The notes under the pieces: generated by a model
Database searches by the model: none
What the model was told of the DNA's origin: nothing
Seen by the model: the letters and a program-made list of their open reading frames with translations, nothing else
Position numbers and translations under genes: made by a program
Part shown: positions 44,713 to 53,233 of the stretch, in pieces
Layout: each line of letters starts with the position of its first letter
How positions within the stretch are numbered: position 1 is the stretch's first letter
Assembly: GCF_000378985.1 (NCBI RefSeq)
Contig: NZ_KB905370.1
Span: 1,845,830-1,909,829, forward strand
Length of the DNA stretch: 64,000 bases
Direction of reading: 5' to 3'
From: Ensifer sp. BR816
GTDB taxonomy: Bacteria > Pseudomonadota > Alphaproteobacteria > Rhizobiales > Rhizobiaceae

Positions 44713-45579
44713 ATGGCACCGAAGACTCGCAGTCAGTTTTTTCTGGATGATCTCCGCATGTACCGCCTTGCGCTTGGGGCAATGCTGGCAATTGCCAGCG
44801 CAAGCGCTGCTGCGGCACAAGATCTTGACGTCAATCAAGATGTTTCGGTGGCCATTGGCAACGAGCCGCCCTACACTGAACTGAAGCCCGATGGAACATT
44901 GTCCGGGGCTGGGCCCGACATCGACCGCGCCGCCCTTGAGCAGTCTGGTTTTAAAAAATTCTCAGGCGTTACCATGGCTTACGGGGCGATGATTCCGGCG
45001 CTCCAGGCCAATCGTGTTAAGATGGTCTCGTCGGGCGGTCTCAACATCCGCCCGGAACGCTGCGATCAAGTGATCTTTTCTGAGCCGGTAATGTGTACTG
45101 CACAGGCCTTTCTCGTGCGTCATGATATGGCCGGGAAGGTGACGAGCTATAAACAGGCCGCTGAGCTGGGCATCAAAGTCGGCGTTCCGGCCGGCGGCAC
45201 CCAAGGAAAGGATGCTATCTCCCGCGGCATCAAAATGGAGAATCTCGTAAACTTTCCCGACAATACGAGCGCGGTCAAAATGCTTCAGGACGGGCGCATC
45301 GATGCGATCGCTCTCAATGGAGACGGTGTCCTCGACATGAAGAAACGCTCCGGCGATAGTTCGCTTGAGGCGGTGATCCCGATTGCCGATACGTCGATTG
45401 ATTGCGCGGCGGCCGCCTTCAACAAGTCTGACACTGCTCTTCGCGACGCCTATAATGCCGGCCTCACGAAACTGGTAGCAAGTGGTGACTTTGCTAAAAT
45501 CATGGCGAAGTACGGCCTGCAAGCAAATGTCGATCTCCTCTCAAAAGCCAAATCGACTGCGGAAATGTGCCGGCGGTAA
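44713..45579 (+). CDS. ehuB: ectoine/hydroxyectoine ABC transporter binding protein EhuB
   Basis: 288 aa. Family-3 solute-binding protein with the EhuB pattern: VAIGNEPPYTELKPDGTLSG, GPDIDRAALEQSGF, AYGAMIPALQANRVKMVSSG, and FNKSDTALRDAYNAGLTKLV. Signal peptide cleaved near SAAAAQ. ATG 44713 follows AAGGGAACGG; the internal ATG 44758 (MYRLALGAMLAIASA) would give a conventional signal peptide and is a fair alternative. In Sinorhizobium the order is ehuA first; here ehuB leads. Confidence 0.88.
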   Translation: MAPKTRSQFFLDDLRMYRLALGAMLAIASASAAAAQDLDVNQDVSVAIGNEPPYTELKPDGTLSGAGPDIDRAALEQSGFKKFSGVTMAYGAMIPALQANRVKMVSSGGLNIRPERCDQVIFSEPVMCTAQAFLVRHDMAGKVTSYKQAAELGIKVGVPAGGTQGKDAISRGIKMENLVNFPDNTSAVKMLQDGRIDAIALNGDGVLDMKKRSGDSSLEAVIPIADTSIDCAAAAFNKSDTALRDAYNAGLTKLVASGDFAKIMAKYGLQANVDLLSKAKSTAEMCRR

Positions 45580-45651
45580 AATCTTGGCTTAGCAACGCAG
45601 CTTGGCGATGAGCCGTCAGGCTGCGGGCTGCACGCGAAAGGAGTGATCGCG

Positions 45652-46467
45652 ATGGGGCTGCATATTGCACCAGATAGGTCGGCTGAGGCGCCTATCATCG
45701 AGTTCCGAGAAGTAGGCAAGAGCTACGGCGTCTTCAAAGTTTTGGACCAGTTGTCGTTCTCGGTAAAACCGGGCGAACATCTCGCGCTGATTGGTCCGTC
45801 AGGTTCCGGCAAGACGACGATTTTGCGGATTCTAATGACGCTTGAGACAGTCACTTCGGGCAATGTGTTCATCAATGGCGTTTCGTTGAACAGAGAGCAG
45901 AAAAACGGCAGGGACATTCCGGCATCAGAAGCGCACCTTCGAAAAATGCGCGCCGATATCGGCATGGTGTTCCAGCACTTCAATCTGTTCCCCCACAAGA
46001 CTGCGCTGCAAAACGTGGCCCTGGCTCCCGTCCTGACCGGCCGGATGAGCAAGGCTGAGGCCAAAGACCGAGCGATCCAACTCCTCGACAAGGTGGGTTT
46101 GGCCAACAAGGCAGACGAGTACCCATCAAGACTTTCTGGCGGTCAGAAGCAACGTGTCGCCATCGCAAGAGCGCTCGCGTTGCAGCCAAAGATTATGCTT
46201 CTCGACGAAATAACGTCTGCACTCGATCCCGAACTAGTTGAGGAAGTGCTGAACGTCATCACCGATCTCAGAAACGAAACAGACATGACGATGCTCCTTG
46301 TGACGCACGAGATGGGATTCGCAAAGGATTTTGCAGATCGCGTGCTGTTCTTCGAGCAGGGCAAGATCGTTGAAGATGGCCCGCCCAGCGAACTCTTCCA
46401 CTCACCGCATCACGAACGCACGAAGAGCTTTTTACGCAAGGTGATCGCGGCCGGACAGCGGGTCTGA
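45652..46467 (+). CDS. ehuA: ectoine/hydroxyectoine ABC transporter ATP-binding protein EhuA
   Basis: 271 aa. Amino-acid-type ATPase: Walker A GPSGSGKTTILRILMTLE, Q-loop VFQHFNLFPHKTALQNV, signature LSGGQKQRVAIARAL, Walker B IMLLDEITSALDPEL, H-loop VTHEMGFAKD. AAAGGAG is eight bases before ATG 45652, so the GTG at 45643, which overlaps that site, is rejected. Powers uptake with EhuC and EhuD. Confidence 0.92.
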   Translation: MGLHIAPDRSAEAPIIEFREVGKSYGVFKVLDQLSFSVKPGEHLALIGPSGSGKTTILRILMTLETVTSGNVFINGVSLNREQKNGRDIPASEAHLRKMRADIGMVFQHFNLFPHKTALQNVALAPVLTGRMSKAEAKDRAIQLLDKVGLANKADEYPSRLSGGQKQRVAIARALALQPKIMLLDEITSALDPELVEEVLNVITDLRNETDMTMLLVTHEMGFAKDFADRVLFFEQGKIVEDGPPSELFHSPHHERTKSFLRKVIAAGQRV

Positions 46468-46491
46468 CGCCGATGCCTATCACGTCGTGCA

Positions 46492-47178
46492 GTGGAGAAG
46501 ATTTCAGGTGAAGTTGTGCAGAACTTAGACGCTACAATCGGATACGGACGGTTCATTCTCAGTGGTGCCTTGGCAACCGTGGAGCTCACAATCTTTAGCT
46601 GTGCGCTCGCTTTGTTGATGGCCTTCCTGGCGGGATTGGCTCTCCTGTCGCGGTCTTACAGCATACGTGCGGTCGCCCGTATCTATGTCGAATTCTTCCG
46701 GGGGACTTCGATCTTCGTTCAACTGTTTGCCGCCTATTTCGTTTTGCCGCTGGTCGGAATCTCGCTCACCCCTGTTCAGGCAGGCGTGCTTGCGATTGGC
46801 CTGAATGGCGGTGCTTACGGATCGGAGGTTGTTCGGGCTGGGATTCAAGCGGTCGGCCGCGACCAGACAGAAGCGTCGATTGCCCTAAATCTAACCCGTT
46901 GGCAGGCAATGTGGTGGGTTATTCTCCCCCAGGCGGTCGTCGTCATGCTGCCAAGCTTCGGCAATTTGGCAATCGAAATCATGAAAGCTACTGCCGTTGC
47001 GTCGCTCGTCACCGTGTCTGAGCTGACATTCCAGGCGCAAATGGTGCGCTCTCAAACGGGAGAGACTGCAATCCCGTTTCTGCTGATTTTAGTCACTTAT
47101 CTTGTGATCGCTTCTGTCCTCACGGCGCTCGTGCGGCTGCTTGAGAGACGATTTAGCCGCGGCACCGCGGGAGCGTGA
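46492..47178 (+). CDS. ehuC: ectoine/hydroxyectoine ABC transporter permease EhuC
   Basis: 228 aa, amino-acid-type permease with about five helices. EAA-type coupling loop: EASIALNLTRWQAMWWVILP and QAVVVMLPSFGNL. The N-terminal part IYVEFFRGTSIFVQLF is typical of His/Glu-type permeases. Start GTG 46492 is uncertain; GTG 46516 with AGGTGAAG upstream is an alternative. Seven bases before ehuD. Confidence 0.9.
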   Translation: MEKISGEVVQNLDATIGYGRFILSGALATVELTIFSCALALLMAFLAGLALLSRSYSIRAVARIYVEFFRGTSIFVQLFAAYFVLPLVGISLTPVQAGVLAIGLNGGAYGSEVVRAGIQAVGRDQTEASIALNLTRWQAMWWVILPQAVVVMLPSFGNLAIEIMKATAVASLVTVSELTFQAQMVRSQTGETAIPFLLILVTYLVIASVLTALVRLLERRFSRGTAGA

Positions 47179-47185
47179 GGAAACA

Positions 47186-47845
47186 ATGGACTGGAGTTGG
47201 GATTTCGTCGCTCAGATCATGCCGGCCCTGACGCAGGGGTTGCTGGTAACGGTGGAAATCACATTGGTGTCTTCCGTCGTTGCACTGGTGCTCGGTCTTT
47301 TGTTCGCGCTTGCAAAAATGTCGCCGGTCGGGTCCGTGAGGCGCGTTGCCATCATTGCGACGGAAGGCATCCGCCGTACGCCGCTGCTGGTGCAACTGTA
47401 CTTCCTCTTTTACGTTCTGCCTGATCTCGGGATCCTCCTCTCGCCATTTACAGCAGGCGTCATTGGTCTCGGGCTTCATTACGCTACGTATACGTCGGAG
47501 GTCTACCGCGCTGGAATTAACAATGTTCCCGTTGGTCAGTGGGAAGCGGCAAGAGCGTGCAACCTGACGACGCGGCAGACCTGGACGGAAATCATTCTGC
47601 CCCAGGCGATCCCGCCAATGATTCCCCCGCTCGGCAACTACGTGATTGCTATGTTCAAGGAGACGCCAATCTTGTCGGCGATTACCGTGATGGACTTGAT
47701 GGGCGAGGCACTAGCGCAAGCCAACTTCAACTATCGCTATCTTGAACCAATCACACTCGTCGCAGCCGGGTTCCTTCTGGTGAGCCTGATCTCTGCCGCC
47801 ATCATCAAACTTCTCGAAAACCACCTGAATCTTCGTGCTGCATGA
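47186..47845 (+). CDS. ehuD: ectoine/hydroxyectoine ABC transporter permease EhuD
   Basis: 219 aa. Second permease: ATEGIRRTPLLVQLYFLFYV, YTSEVYRAGINNVPVGQWEA, ARACNLTTRQTWTEIILPQA. ATG 47186 has GAGGAAAC upstream, so the longer frame overlapping ehuC is not used. Completes the importer. Confidence 0.92.
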   Translation: MDWSWDFVAQIMPALTQGLLVTVEITLVSSVVALVLGLLFALAKMSPVGSVRRVAIIATEGIRRTPLLVQLYFLFYVLPDLGILLSPFTAGVIGLGLHYATYTSEVYRAGINNVPVGQWEAARACNLTTRQTWTEIILPQAIPPMIPPLGNYVIAMFKETPILSAITVMDLMGEALAQANFNYRYLEPITLVAAGFLLVSLISAAIIKLLENHLNLRAA

Positions 47846-47867
47846 GCACTGGATAAGAGGACTACGC

Positions 47868-49049
47868 ATGACCGCCCCGACTTTACGCTTTGACGTTTCC
47901 GAGTATCGAACGCGGCTGGAGGCAACCCGAAAAGCCATGGAGCGCGAGGGGGTCGATCTGTTGATCGTTACAGAGCCCGCAAACATGGCGTGGCTCACCG
48001 GCTACGACGGTTGGTCCTTCTACGTCCATCAGTGTGTACTCGTTCGCCAGGACGAAGAGCCGATCTGGTTCGGTCGTGAGATGGACGCCAACGGCGCCCG
48101 CCGGACCGTCTACATGGACGAGAGCCGGATCAGATCCTATGCGGACCATTATGTCCAATCATCGCAATATCACCCTATGACCGCGCTCGGCGATCTGATC
48201 ACCGATCTCGGTTGGGTATCCGGTGTCGTCGGCATCGAAAAAGACAACTACTACTTCACGCATGCTGCGTTTGAAGCACTCTCGTCCAAGCTGTCGAACG
48301 TTACCTTCAAAGACACGACCCGTCTGGTGAAATGGGAGAGGATCGTCAAGTCTCCTCGCGAAATCGAGTACATGCGGGCAGCGGGGAAGATTGCGACAGC
48401 GATGCACCAACGAGTGGCCGAAGTGCTGCAGCCCGGCGTCAAGCAGTCGGACGTGGTCGCTGAAATCTATCATACAGCCACGCGCGGCGTTGACGGCGTT
48501 TGGGGAGATTACCCAGCGGCAGTCCCCATGATCGGCGCAGGTGTCGACGCTTCCGCGCCTCACCTGACCTGGTCCGACCGTGAGCTTCGCTCAGGCGAAA
48601 GCATCTTCTTTGAACTGGCGGGTGTCCACAAGCGGTATCACTGCCCGCTTTCCAGGACGTTTTACCTTGGAAAGCCGGACCAGAAGTTCATCGACGCCGA
48701 AAAAGCCGTTCTCGAAGGAATGGCGGCAGGCCTCGAGAAAGCGGTCTCCGGCAACTACTGCGAAGATGTCGCCAAGGCCTACTACGACGTGATCGAGCGC
48801 TATGGTCTAAAAAAGCCGAGCCGCACCGGTTACTCCATCGGGCTTGCCTATCCGCCGGACTGGGGCGAACAGTCGGCAAGCTTCCGTACCGGCGACCGCA
48901 CTGAATTACGCCCGGGAATGACGTTCCACTTCATGTCCGGCCTCTGGTTCGGTGACTGGGGCATCGAAATCACCGAGAGCATTCTGATCACCGACAAGCA
49001 GGCGGAATGCCTTGCGAACTCTCCTCGCCAACTGATTGTGATTGAATGA
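47868..49049 (+). CDS. doeA: ectoine hydrolase DoeA/EutD (copy 1)
   Basis: 393 aa, M24 (creatinase/aminopeptidase P) fold: creatinase-like N-terminal domain with LTGYDGWSFYVHQCVLV, then the pita-bread domain with SPREIEYMRAAGKIATAMHQ, ELAGVHKRYHCPLSRTFYLG and ELRPGMTFHFMSGLWFGDWG. DoeA opens the ectoine ring to N-acetyl-diaminobutyrate. A second gene, 53234-54415, encodes a same-length protein that is about 80 percent identical by eye, with no gaps. ATG 47868 follows GAGGACTACGC. Its TGA overlaps the next ATG. Confidence 0.9.
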   Translation: MTAPTLRFDVSEYRTRLEATRKAMEREGVDLLIVTEPANMAWLTGYDGWSFYVHQCVLVRQDEEPIWFGREMDANGARRTVYMDESRIRSYADHYVQSSQYHPMTALGDLITDLGWVSGVVGIEKDNYYFTHAAFEALSSKLSNVTFKDTTRLVKWERIVKSPREIEYMRAAGKIATAMHQRVAEVLQPGVKQSDVVAEIYHTATRGVDGVWGDYPAAVPMIGAGVDASAPHLTWSDRELRSGESIFFELAGVHKRYHCPLSRTFYLGKPDQKFIDAEKAVLEGMAAGLEKAVSGNYCEDVAKAYYDVIERYGLKKPSRTGYSIGLAYPPDWGEQSASFRTGDRTELRPGMTFHFMSGLWFGDWGIEITESILITDKQAECLANSPRQLIVIE

Positions 49050-50284
49050 TGGATACGTCTAGCAGCACAGAACGCGGCGCGGCCGGGGCCGGACTGCATT
49101 TGCCAGCCGGAAGCGAAGAGAAGATCCTCGCACTCCGACACTACATGCACGAGAACCCGGAACTCTCGAACGAAGAGCATAAAACCCAGGCAAAGATTTC
49201 TGAATTTCTGGTGGGCGCCGGTCTTCGCGATCCCAACGTGTTTCACGAGACCGGTCTTTTCGTCGACATCGTAGGGGAGGGCAACGGCGTCCCCTTGAAT
49301 GTCGTGGTGCGCGGTGACATTGACGCGCTGCCCATTCTGGAAGCAAGGCCTGACCTTCCCTACCGATCCCGCGTCGCCGGAAAGATGCACGCGTGCGGTC
49401 ATGACGCACACGCTTCGGCAGCGCTGGGGGTTGTGCTGGCGGCTCTCGCACATCGCCAGCACTTCGCGGGCAGAGTGCGCGTCGTCTTTCAACCTGCCGA
49501 AGAAGCTGAACCGCTTGGCGGACGATCAGTTTCCAAACAAGGCCTCCTCGAGGGCTTCGATTGCGCCATCGGCATGCACGTCAACCCAGAAATCCCGTCC
49601 GGAAAATTTTCCGTCCTCACCGGGCCGGTTACAAAATCCGCTGACGAGTTTCAGGTCATCTTCTCAGGCAAGAAGAGCCACGCGGCATGGCCGGAGCTCG
49701 GTATCGATGCGATCGCGATTGCATCGACCTTCGTGACAGAGATACAAAAGCTCATCTCTCGCGAAAGCCACGCGGATGAAGCTCCGGTGATCTCGATCGG
49801 TCGCTTCCATGGTGGCGAGGCGACAAACATTGTCTGCGACCGTGTCGTGCTCGATGGGACCCTTCGAACTCGATCTCCGGAGGCGCGCCAGAGGCTTCGC
49901 GCGCGGCTTCAGGAACTCGCCAAGCAGATTGCTTCAATGCATCACGGAGAGGTGGAGTTCAAGCTGGTTTGCGGCGAGCCTCCGGTCGTAAACGACGCGG
50001 TCGTCAGCGAGCGCGCGCGGCAAGCGATAACCGAGCTTTATGGGCCGACATCGCTTGTTCCCACGCGGCCGCTCGCAGGGGCGGATGATTTCGGCTTTTA
50101 CGCAGAAAAACTTCCGTCGGTCTATTTCTGGTTCGGCTGCCACAACGAAGCCCTGGGCAACACGACCCATGTTCACACTCCGGAATTCGGAGTTTCAGAC
50201 GATGACGTGCTGCGCGCCGCGCGCGCTGCCTGGGGGATCGTCAGAACCCTCCAGCGCTCAGCCAACGGAGAAAAAATATCATGA
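49046..50284 (+). CDS. doeB2: M20-family deacetylase, DoeB2-type
   Basis: 412 aa. M20 amidohydrolase with metal site GKMHACGHDAHASAALGV, PAEEAEPLGGRSV, and dimerisation-domain segment GKKSHAAWPELGIDAIAIAS. In ectoine operons this family member is assigned N-acetyl-L-2,4-diaminobutyrate deacetylase (DoeB2), as an alternative to the zinc DoeB. It overlaps doeA by ATGA and eutA by ATGA, so the three are translated as one block. Confidence 0.82.
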   Translation: MMDTSSSTERGAAGAGLHLPAGSEEKILALRHYMHENPELSNEEHKTQAKISEFLVGAGLRDPNVFHETGLFVDIVGEGNGVPLNVVVRGDIDALPILEARPDLPYRSRVAGKMHACGHDAHASAALGVVLAALAHRQHFAGRVRVVFQPAEEAEPLGGRSVSKQGLLEGFDCAIGMHVNPEIPSGKFSVLTGPVTKSADEFQVIFSGKKSHAAWPELGIDAIAIASTFVTEIQKLISRESHADEAPVISIGRFHGGEATNIVCDRVVLDGTLRTRSPEARQRLRARLQELAKQIASMHHGEVEFKLVCGEPPVVNDAVVSERARQAITELYGPTSLVPTRPLAGADDFGFYAEKLPSVYFWFGCHNEALGNTTHVHTPEFGVSDDDVLRAARAAWGIVRTLQRSANGEKIS

Positions 50285-51039
50285 GCACGTCCGTGATCAG
50301 GCACGTTGAGGCTGCGTTAGACGCAGGCATGGGAGATCAAGTCGTCATTGGCTTGATCGCACTATCGACAGATGTCGTTACCGAATACGAATTGCGGAAG
50401 ATGTTGCCCTTTGATGGGGTCAGCATATCCGCGACCCGGATCGAGACTCATAATCCGATCACCATTGAAAACCTGCGCGGGCATGCACACGAGATTGCAA
50501 AGGCCGCGGAATTGTTCGTGCCAAGAGGATCCGTGAATGTTTTTGCCTACGGGTGCACATCTGGATCTGCATTGATCTCTCAAGCGACCCTCGAGGCCGA
50601 ACTGCACCGAACGGCTCCCGGCGCGAAGTTAACATCTCCAATGACAGGGGCCTACAAGGCCTTCGATCGTCTCGGAATTCGGCGGGTCGATTTGTTGACG
50701 CCCTATCCGGATGAGGTGACCGAGGCAATGGGTGACTGCCTAAGGGAAGCCGGCATTGAGGTCGCTTCTTGCGGCTCGTTTCATATCGAGAACGACTATG
50801 AAATCATCAACGTCACGCCCGAGAGCATTATCAAGGCTGCGGAGTCGGTGAATTCGAGCAACTCCGATGCTCTGTTCATTCCCTGCACAGGCCTCAGGAC
50901 CTCGTCGATCATCGCGATCCTTGAAGAGCGGATTGGCAAACCGGTTATCACGGCCCACCAGGCCATGCTCTGGGACGCACTCAGGCTTGGCGGTTACACG
51001 GGTACGCTATCAGGATTCGGCAAGCTTTTCGCTTTCTGA
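50281..51039 (+). CDS. eutA: ectoine utilization protein EutA (Asp/Glu racemase-like)
   Basis: 252 aa. Fold of maleate isomerase/arylmalonate decarboxylase: VVIGLIALSTDVVTEYELRK, NVFAYGCTSGSALISQ with the first catalytic Cys, SPMTGAYKAFDRLGIRRVDL, and FIPCTGLRTSSIIAILEERI with the second Cys. Together with EutB and EutC it is assigned to converting hydroxyectoine to ectoine. Followed by a 108-bp gap before eutB. Confidence 0.85.
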   Translation: MSTSVIRHVEAALDAGMGDQVVIGLIALSTDVVTEYELRKMLPFDGVSISATRIETHNPITIENLRGHAHEIAKAAELFVPRGSVNVFAYGCTSGSALISQATLEAELHRTAPGAKLTSPMTGAYKAFDRLGIRRVDLLTPYPDEVTEAMGDCLREAGIEVASCGSFHIENDYEIINVTPESIIKAAESVNSSNSDALFIPCTGLRTSSIIAILEERIGKPVITAHQAMLWDALRLGGYTGTLSGFGKLFAF

Positions 51040-51147
51040 ATAGCTGCGCCCTCAGCTTAGCTACCGGCGAGGTACCTACAAAGTCGCTTCGCCATCAGCA
51101 CAACCCCAGGATAGTCTTCGCGTGGATAGGCACGCAGTAGAGGCCTC

Positions 51148-52137
51148 ATGATTTCGTCGAGTCAAATTCGAGATGCCAATGAACGTATCAGAGGCCATGT
51201 CCTGCGTACGCCTTTGGTCGTTTCTCAATCGCTGACGGAACGCTGCGGCTTTGCCGTTGCGCTTAAGCTTGAACATCAGCAGACAACGGGCAGCTTCAAG
51301 CTCCGTGGCGCCACCAATGCAATACTTTCTCTCGACACTGCAGCGCGCGAGAAGGGCGTGGTAGCGGCCTCTACAGGCAACTACGGCCGGGCATTGGCAT
51401 TTGCTGCTCGCGCGGTCGGTTCCCGAGCAACGATCTGCATGTCAAAGCTGGTGCCCGACAACAAGGTTTCGGAAGTTCGACGCCTGGGCGCGGACGTTCG
51501 CATCATCGGAAATTCCCAGGACGACGCGCAAAGGGAGGTCGAACGGTTGGTAGCGGAGGAGGGGCTCACCATGCTGCCGCCCTTCGATCATCGCGACATC
51601 ATTGCCGGTCAAGCCACAGTGGGGTCCGAGATTCTGGAAGACATGCCGGACGCGATAACGGTACTCGTCCCGTTATCGGGCGGTGGACTGGCGGCAGGCG
51701 TGACAGCGGCAGTCAAGGCGAAAAATCCAAAGACCAGAGTCATAGGTATTTCTATGCGCCGCGGCGCAGCGATGAAAGCCAGCCTCGATGCCGGACGTCC
51801 GATCGAAGTCGAAGAGTTTCCAAGCCTTGCGGATTCGCTTGGCGGGGGGATCGGACTGGACAACGGCTTCACGTTTTCGATGTGCCGCGATCTTCTCGAC
51901 GACGTCGTTCTCCTTTCCGAAGCCGAAATAGCAGCCGGCATTTTGCACGCCTACCAACATGAGCGTGAAGTGGTGGAGGGAGCGGGGGCGGTCGGCATTG
52001 CCGCTCTGCTTGCCAATAAGATCGCCGACATAGCTGGTCCAGTGGCTGTTGTCCTGTCTGGGCGAAACATCGACATGGGCCTGCATCGCAGGATCGTGAA
52101 CGGCGAGCAGGATCCTTTTGGAGGAGATAAGGAATGA
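51148..52137 (+). CDS. eutB: hydroxyectoine utilization dehydratase EutB
   Basis: 329 aa, PLP-dependent threonine-dehydratase fold. PLP Lys is K51 in TTGSFKLRGATNA; substrate loop VVAASTGNYGRALAFAA; PLP phosphate loop VPLSGGGLAAGVTAAVKAK. No regulatory C-terminal domain, as for catabolic dehydratases. GAGG precedes ATG 51148. Its stop overlaps the eutC start. Confidence 0.87.
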   Translation: MISSSQIRDANERIRGHVLRTPLVVSQSLTERCGFAVALKLEHQQTTGSFKLRGATNAILSLDTAAREKGVVAASTGNYGRALAFAARAVGSRATICMSKLVPDNKVSEVRRLGADVRIIGNSQDDAQREVERLVAEEGLTMLPPFDHRDIIAGQATVGSEILEDMPDAITVLVPLSGGGLAAGVTAAVKAKNPKTRVIGISMRRGAAMKASLDAGRPIEVEEFPSLADSLGGGIGLDNGFTFSMCRDLLDDVVLLSEAEIAAGILHAYQHEREVVEGAGAVGIAALLANKIADIAGPVAVVLSGRNIDMGLHRRIVNGEQDPFGGDKE

Positions 52138-53174
52138 GAGAGATCGCTATCCTCACTGAGGCAGATCTGAGGAAGATCGTTAAACTCGATGCAGCGGCGG
52201 TTGAGTGTGTTGAGGGAGCATTTCATGCTCTTGCGACGAAAGCCGTGGCGATGCCACCAATCCTTCGCCTGGATATTCCTGAGAGCCGAGGCGAGGTCGA
52301 TGTCAAAACAGCTTACGTCCCGGGCCTCGACGGTTTTGCAATCAAAATCAGCCCCGGTTTTTTTGACAATCCAAAATACGGCCTGCCGAGCACGAACGGA
52401 ATGATGGTGCTTCTGTCAACGAAGACCGGCCTGGTTCAGGCACTGCTCCTCGATAACGGCTTTCTGACCGACGTTCGCACCGCCGCGGCAGGCGCTGTCG
52501 CTGCGAAGCACTTGGCTCGCGAAGATGCTTCCGTTGTCGCCATTCTCGGCGCTGGAATGCAAGCCAGGCTGCAATTGCAGGCTCTTGCGCTGGTTCGGCC
52601 CGTGCGCGAGGCCCGCATCTGGGCGCGGGATTTTGAAAAAGCCGAAGCGGCTGCCCGTGAACTTGCATTGAGCTTGGGCTTTCCCGTGACCGCCTGCAAG
52701 CACGTGCAAAGTGCCGTTTCGGGGTCGCAGATCATCGTGAGCACGACGCCGGCTGATCGGCCCATCCTCAAGGCCGAATGGCTGGAAGCGGGCCAACATG
52801 TTACGGCGATGGGTTCTGACGCAGAGCACAAGAATGAAGTTGACCCCGCCGTCATTATCAAAGCTGATCTTTATGTTGCCGATAGTCTGAAGCAAACGCG
52901 GCGTTTGGGCGAGCTCCATCACGCTATCAATGCGGGCGCGGTAGCGAGCGACGCGGTGTTCCCGGAACTTGGACAGATCATCGCCGGGATAGAGCATGGC
53001 CGTACCAACGATACCCAGATCACCATCTGTGATTTGACCGGTACCGGTATACAGGACACCGCAATTGCAACGCTCGCGTTTGAGAGATCCCGGGCGAGCG
53101 AGGTGGGAACGCTTTTCGCGACAGCAGGGCGGTCGTCGGACGAAGACGGCCGCACTGCGACAGCACCTGCCTAG
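52134..53174 (+). CDS. eutC: ectoine utilization protein EutC (ornithine cyclodeaminase-like)
   Basis: 346 aa of the ornithine cyclodeaminase/mu-crystallin family. The Rossmann motif VVAILGAGMQARLQLQALAL and the substrate segments YVPGLDGFAIKISPGFFDNP and HVTAMGSDAEHKNEVDP are present, then ITICDLTGTGIQDTAIATLA. Proposed partner of EutB in hydroxyectoine conversion. AGGAGATAAGG precedes the ATG. Confidence 0.87.
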   Translation: MREIAILTEADLRKIVKLDAAAVECVEGAFHALATKAVAMPPILRLDIPESRGEVDVKTAYVPGLDGFAIKISPGFFDNPKYGLPSTNGMMVLLSTKTGLVQALLLDNGFLTDVRTAAAGAVAAKHLAREDASVVAILGAGMQARLQLQALALVRPVREARIWARDFEKAEAAARELALSLGFPVTACKHVQSAVSGSQIIVSTTPADRPILKAEWLEAGQHVTAMGSDAEHKNEVDPAVIIKADLYVADSLKQTRRLGELHHAINAGAVASDAVFPELGQIIAGIEHGRTNDTQITICDLTGTGIQDTAIATLAFERSRASEVGTLFATAGRSSDEDGRTATAPA

Positions 53175-53233
53175 CCTCATCTGCCGAGGCCGATTCACCG
53201 TTCAAAGCACTACGAATTCTACAAGGATACAAG

